Part shown: piece after piece, positions 6,414-7,448 of the stretch
Position numbering within the stretch: the stretch's first letter is position 1
Layout: each line of letters begins with the position of its first letter
Assembly: GCA_944321005.1 (NCBI GenBank)
Contig: CALUJT010000112.1
Span: 1 to 7,448, forward strand
DNA: 7,448 nucleotides
Direction of reading: 5' to 3'
Origin: an uncultured Atopobiaceae bacterium
GTDB lineage: Bacteria; Actinomycetota; Coriobacteriia; Coriobacteriales; Atopobiaceae
Translations under genes and position numbers: made by a program
Notes under the pieces: generated by a model
Told to the model about the DNA's origin: nothing
Databases searched by the model: none
What the model saw: the letters and a program-made list of their open reading frames with translations, nothing else

Positions 6414-6428
6414 CACATGTATCATGTG
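6414..6428. promoter_or_regulatory. Hyphenated palindrome, candidate operator of the EIIA gene
   Basis: CACATG and CATGTG flank a TAT spacer, giving a perfect 6+3+6 dyad. It contains TATCAT (6420-6425, 5/6 match to the -10 consensus), so a regulator bound here would sit on the promoter. No good -35 was found upstream. It lies 57 nt before the GTG start. Confidence 0.45.
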
Positions 6429-6462
6429 GTGGATGCGTCCACCACCGTCCCCGTGGGGGCGG
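6426..6462 (+). other. Two tandem hairpins in the EIIA leader
   Basis: The first hairpin is a perfect 8-bp stem, GTGGTGGA (6426-6433) with TCCACCAC (6438-6445), closed by TGCG. The second pairs CCGTCCC (6445-6451) with GGGGCGG (6456-6462) around CGTG, with one G-U pair. The second ends 11 nt before the Shine-Dalgarno AGGGGG (6474-6479). The first shares three bases with the preceding dyad, so the structures could compete. This looks like a structured leader, but no known riboswitch class was recognised. Confidence 0.45.
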
Positions 6463-6484
6463 ACCAACGGAACAGGGGGCTCAC

Positions 6485-6943
6485 GTGAGCGACTTCGTCA
6501 AGGCAGAGAACGTCTTCGTGGAGAGCGGCATCAAGACCCGCGAGGACATGATTCGCTTCATTTCCGAGAGGGCCGTGGAGCTTGGCGTCGCCGACGACGC
6601 GGACACGGTCAACGCCGCCTTCCTCGCCCGCGAGGACATGGGGGAGACCGGCATGACCGACGGCTTCGCGGTGCCGCACGCCAAGAGCACCGCCATCAGG
6701 CGGGCGGCCGTGCTCGTGGTCAAGAACGACGCGCCCATCGACTGGCCGAGCTTCGACGGCAAGCCCATCGACGTGGCGATCGCGCTTCTCGTCCCGGACG
6801 ACGAGGCGGGGACCGTCCACATCCGCCTGCTCTCCAAGACCGCGGTCCTTCTCATGAAGGACGAGTTCAAGGCCCTCGTGCGTGGCACGGACGACCCGCA
6901 GGCAATCGCAGACGCCGTGAACGCTGGGATCGACGACGAGTAG
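6485..6943 (+). CDS. PTS sugar transporter subunit IIA, fructose/mannitol type
   Basis: The 152-aa single-domain cytoplasmic protein should accept a phosphate from HPr and pass it to an EIIB. The active-site His65 lies in GFAVPHAKS, preceded by REDMGETGMTDG, the EIIA type-2 signature region. IALLVPDDEAGTVHIRLLSKTAVLL matches the family core. The length suits a lone EIIA domain; there is no HPr, IIB or IIC fusion. The start is GTG 6485, with AGGGGG (6474-6479) 5 nt upstream, giving MSDFVKAENV; a GTG at 6410 would add 25 residues encoded by the hairpin leader. No EIIB or EIIC is adjacent. The gene is followed 28 nt later by a DJ-1 family gene without a terminator, so the two are probably co-transcribed. 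The substrate cannot be told; a regulatory role without transport is possible. Confidence 0.92.
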   Translation: MSDFVKAENVFVESGIKTREDMIRFISERAVELGVADDADTVNAAFLAREDMGETGMTDGFAVPHAKSTAIRRAAVLVVKNDAPIDWPSFDGKPIDVAIALLVPDDEAGTVHIRLLSKTAVLLMKDEFKALVRGTDDPQAIADAVNAGIDDE

Positions 6944-6971
6944 ACCGCCCGCGCGCCATCAAGGAGGCACC

Positions 6972-7448
6972 ATGTTCAAGCAGGCAACAGACAGCCGCGT
7001 GGCCGTGTTCATCGCCCCGGGGCTCGAGGAGATCGAGGGCCTCACGGTGGTGGACCTGCTCTATCGCGCCGGGATTCCCTGCGACACCGTGGCTGTCACG
7101 CCCGAGCACGAGGTCACCTCCTCCCACGAGGTGACCGTCGTCTGCAAGAGGTCCATCGCCGACGAGGGCTTCTCGTTCGACGACTACGACATGCTCGTCC
7201 TGCCCGGAGGCATCCCCGGAACGCCCAACCTGCGCGCGTGCCAGCCGCTCTGCGACGAGGTCGTTGCGCGCGCGGGCGCCGGCCGTCCCGTCGCCGCCAT
7301 CTGCGCCGCTCCCTCCATCCTTGCCGAGCTCGGTCTTCTCGAGGGGCGTCGGGCCACCTCAAACCCCGGCTTCCAGCACGTCCTTTCCGAGCGCGGCGCG
7401 GAGCTCCTGCCCAACGAGCCCGTGGTCGTGGACGGCAACCTCATCAAG
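6972..7448 (+). CDS. DJ-1/PfpI family protein (3' end outside the window)
   Basis: The first 159 residues are seen, most of a family member of about 180-190 aa. It has the class-I glutamine-amidotransferase-like fold of DJ-1/YajL. APGLEEIEGLTVVDLL gives Glu22, the partner of the reactive cysteine. VLPGGIPGTPNL (77-88) and AAICAAPSIL give the nucleophile-elbow Cys111. VVVDGNLIK is the usual lead-in to the C-terminal motif. DJ-1-type proteins are linked to oxidative or carbonyl stress; the exact reaction is disputed. The start is ATG 6972 with AAGGAGG (6961-6967) 4 nt ahead. Additional cysteines 37, 59, 90 and 94 are visible. It sits 28 nt after the EIIA gene with no terminator between. Confidence 0.93.
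   Translation, partial: MFKQATDSRVAVFIAPGLEEIEGLTVVDLLYRAGIPCDTVAVTPEHEVTSSHEVTVVCKRSIADEGFSFDDYDMLVLPGGIPGTPNLRACQPLCDEVVARAGAGRPVAAICAAPSILAELGLLEGRRATSNPGFQHVLSERGAELLPNEPVVVDGNLIK

Noticed and set aside
5267..6418. A 383-codon minus-strand open frame opposite ruvB, and a similar 427-codon one at 282-1565 opposite dnaE
   Set aside because: Both lie opposite unmistakable conserved proteins and have compositions typical of antisense shadows.
6410..6484. GTG start for the EIIA adding 25 residues
   Set aside because: The added residues (Cys/Gly/His-rich) come from the inverted repeats and do not resemble EIIA. GTG 6485 has a good ribosome binding site.
1..7448. CRISPR array, tRNA, rRNA, insertion sequence, toxin-antitoxin or phage genes
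   Set aside because: No spaced direct repeats, cloverleaf folds, transposase motifs or small paired ORFs with supporting signals were seen. The gaps are short and accounted for by hairpins and promoters.

Overview
The window is about 70% G+C, and the coding strand carries a strong bias for G or C in third codon positions. Gene content and protein style point to a high-GC, anaerobic actinobacterium of the Coriobacteriia, most like the Atopobiaceae (Olsenella and relatives). The pointers are a full-length DnaE replicase with an unusual finger motif, a two-iron superoxide reductase typical of anaerobes, a clustered ruvCAB, and PTS and DJ-1 genes. The lineage is an inference from sequence style, not from a search.

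Layout, all on the + strand: (1) 1-1580, the C-terminal 525 residues of DnaE, the replicative polymerase alpha subunit. (2) 1675-2055, a stand-alone desulfoferrodoxin-type superoxide reductase with every iron ligand present, closed by a strong intrinsic terminator at 2110-2140. (3) 2201-4051, a two-domain protein with the architecture of glutamine-dependent NAD+ synthetase (nitrilase plus PP-loop domain), in which the key catalytic motifs of both domains appear lost; it also has a low-complexity C-terminal tail. (4) 4159-6355, ruvC-ruvA-ruvB, a tight Holliday-junction operon with one promoter carrying a GAAC-N4-GTTC LexA/SOS box and with ruvC apparently starting at CTG. (5) 6485-6943, a stand-alone fructose/mannitol-type PTS EIIA behind a leader rich in inverted repeats. 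(6) 6972-7448, a DJ-1/PfpI family protein cut off by the window end and probably co-transcribed with the EIIA gene.

The genes belong to separate processes: replication, oxidative defence, an unknown NAD-synthetase-like function, recombination repair, and sugar PTS or stress. Only ruvCAB is a clear functional unit. No mobile element, CRISPR array, tRNA or rRNA was seen, and no intergenic gap exceeds about 150 bases. The most unusual items are the apparently catalytically dead NadE-like protein, the CTG start plus SOS box of ruvC, and the structured leader of the EIIA gene.
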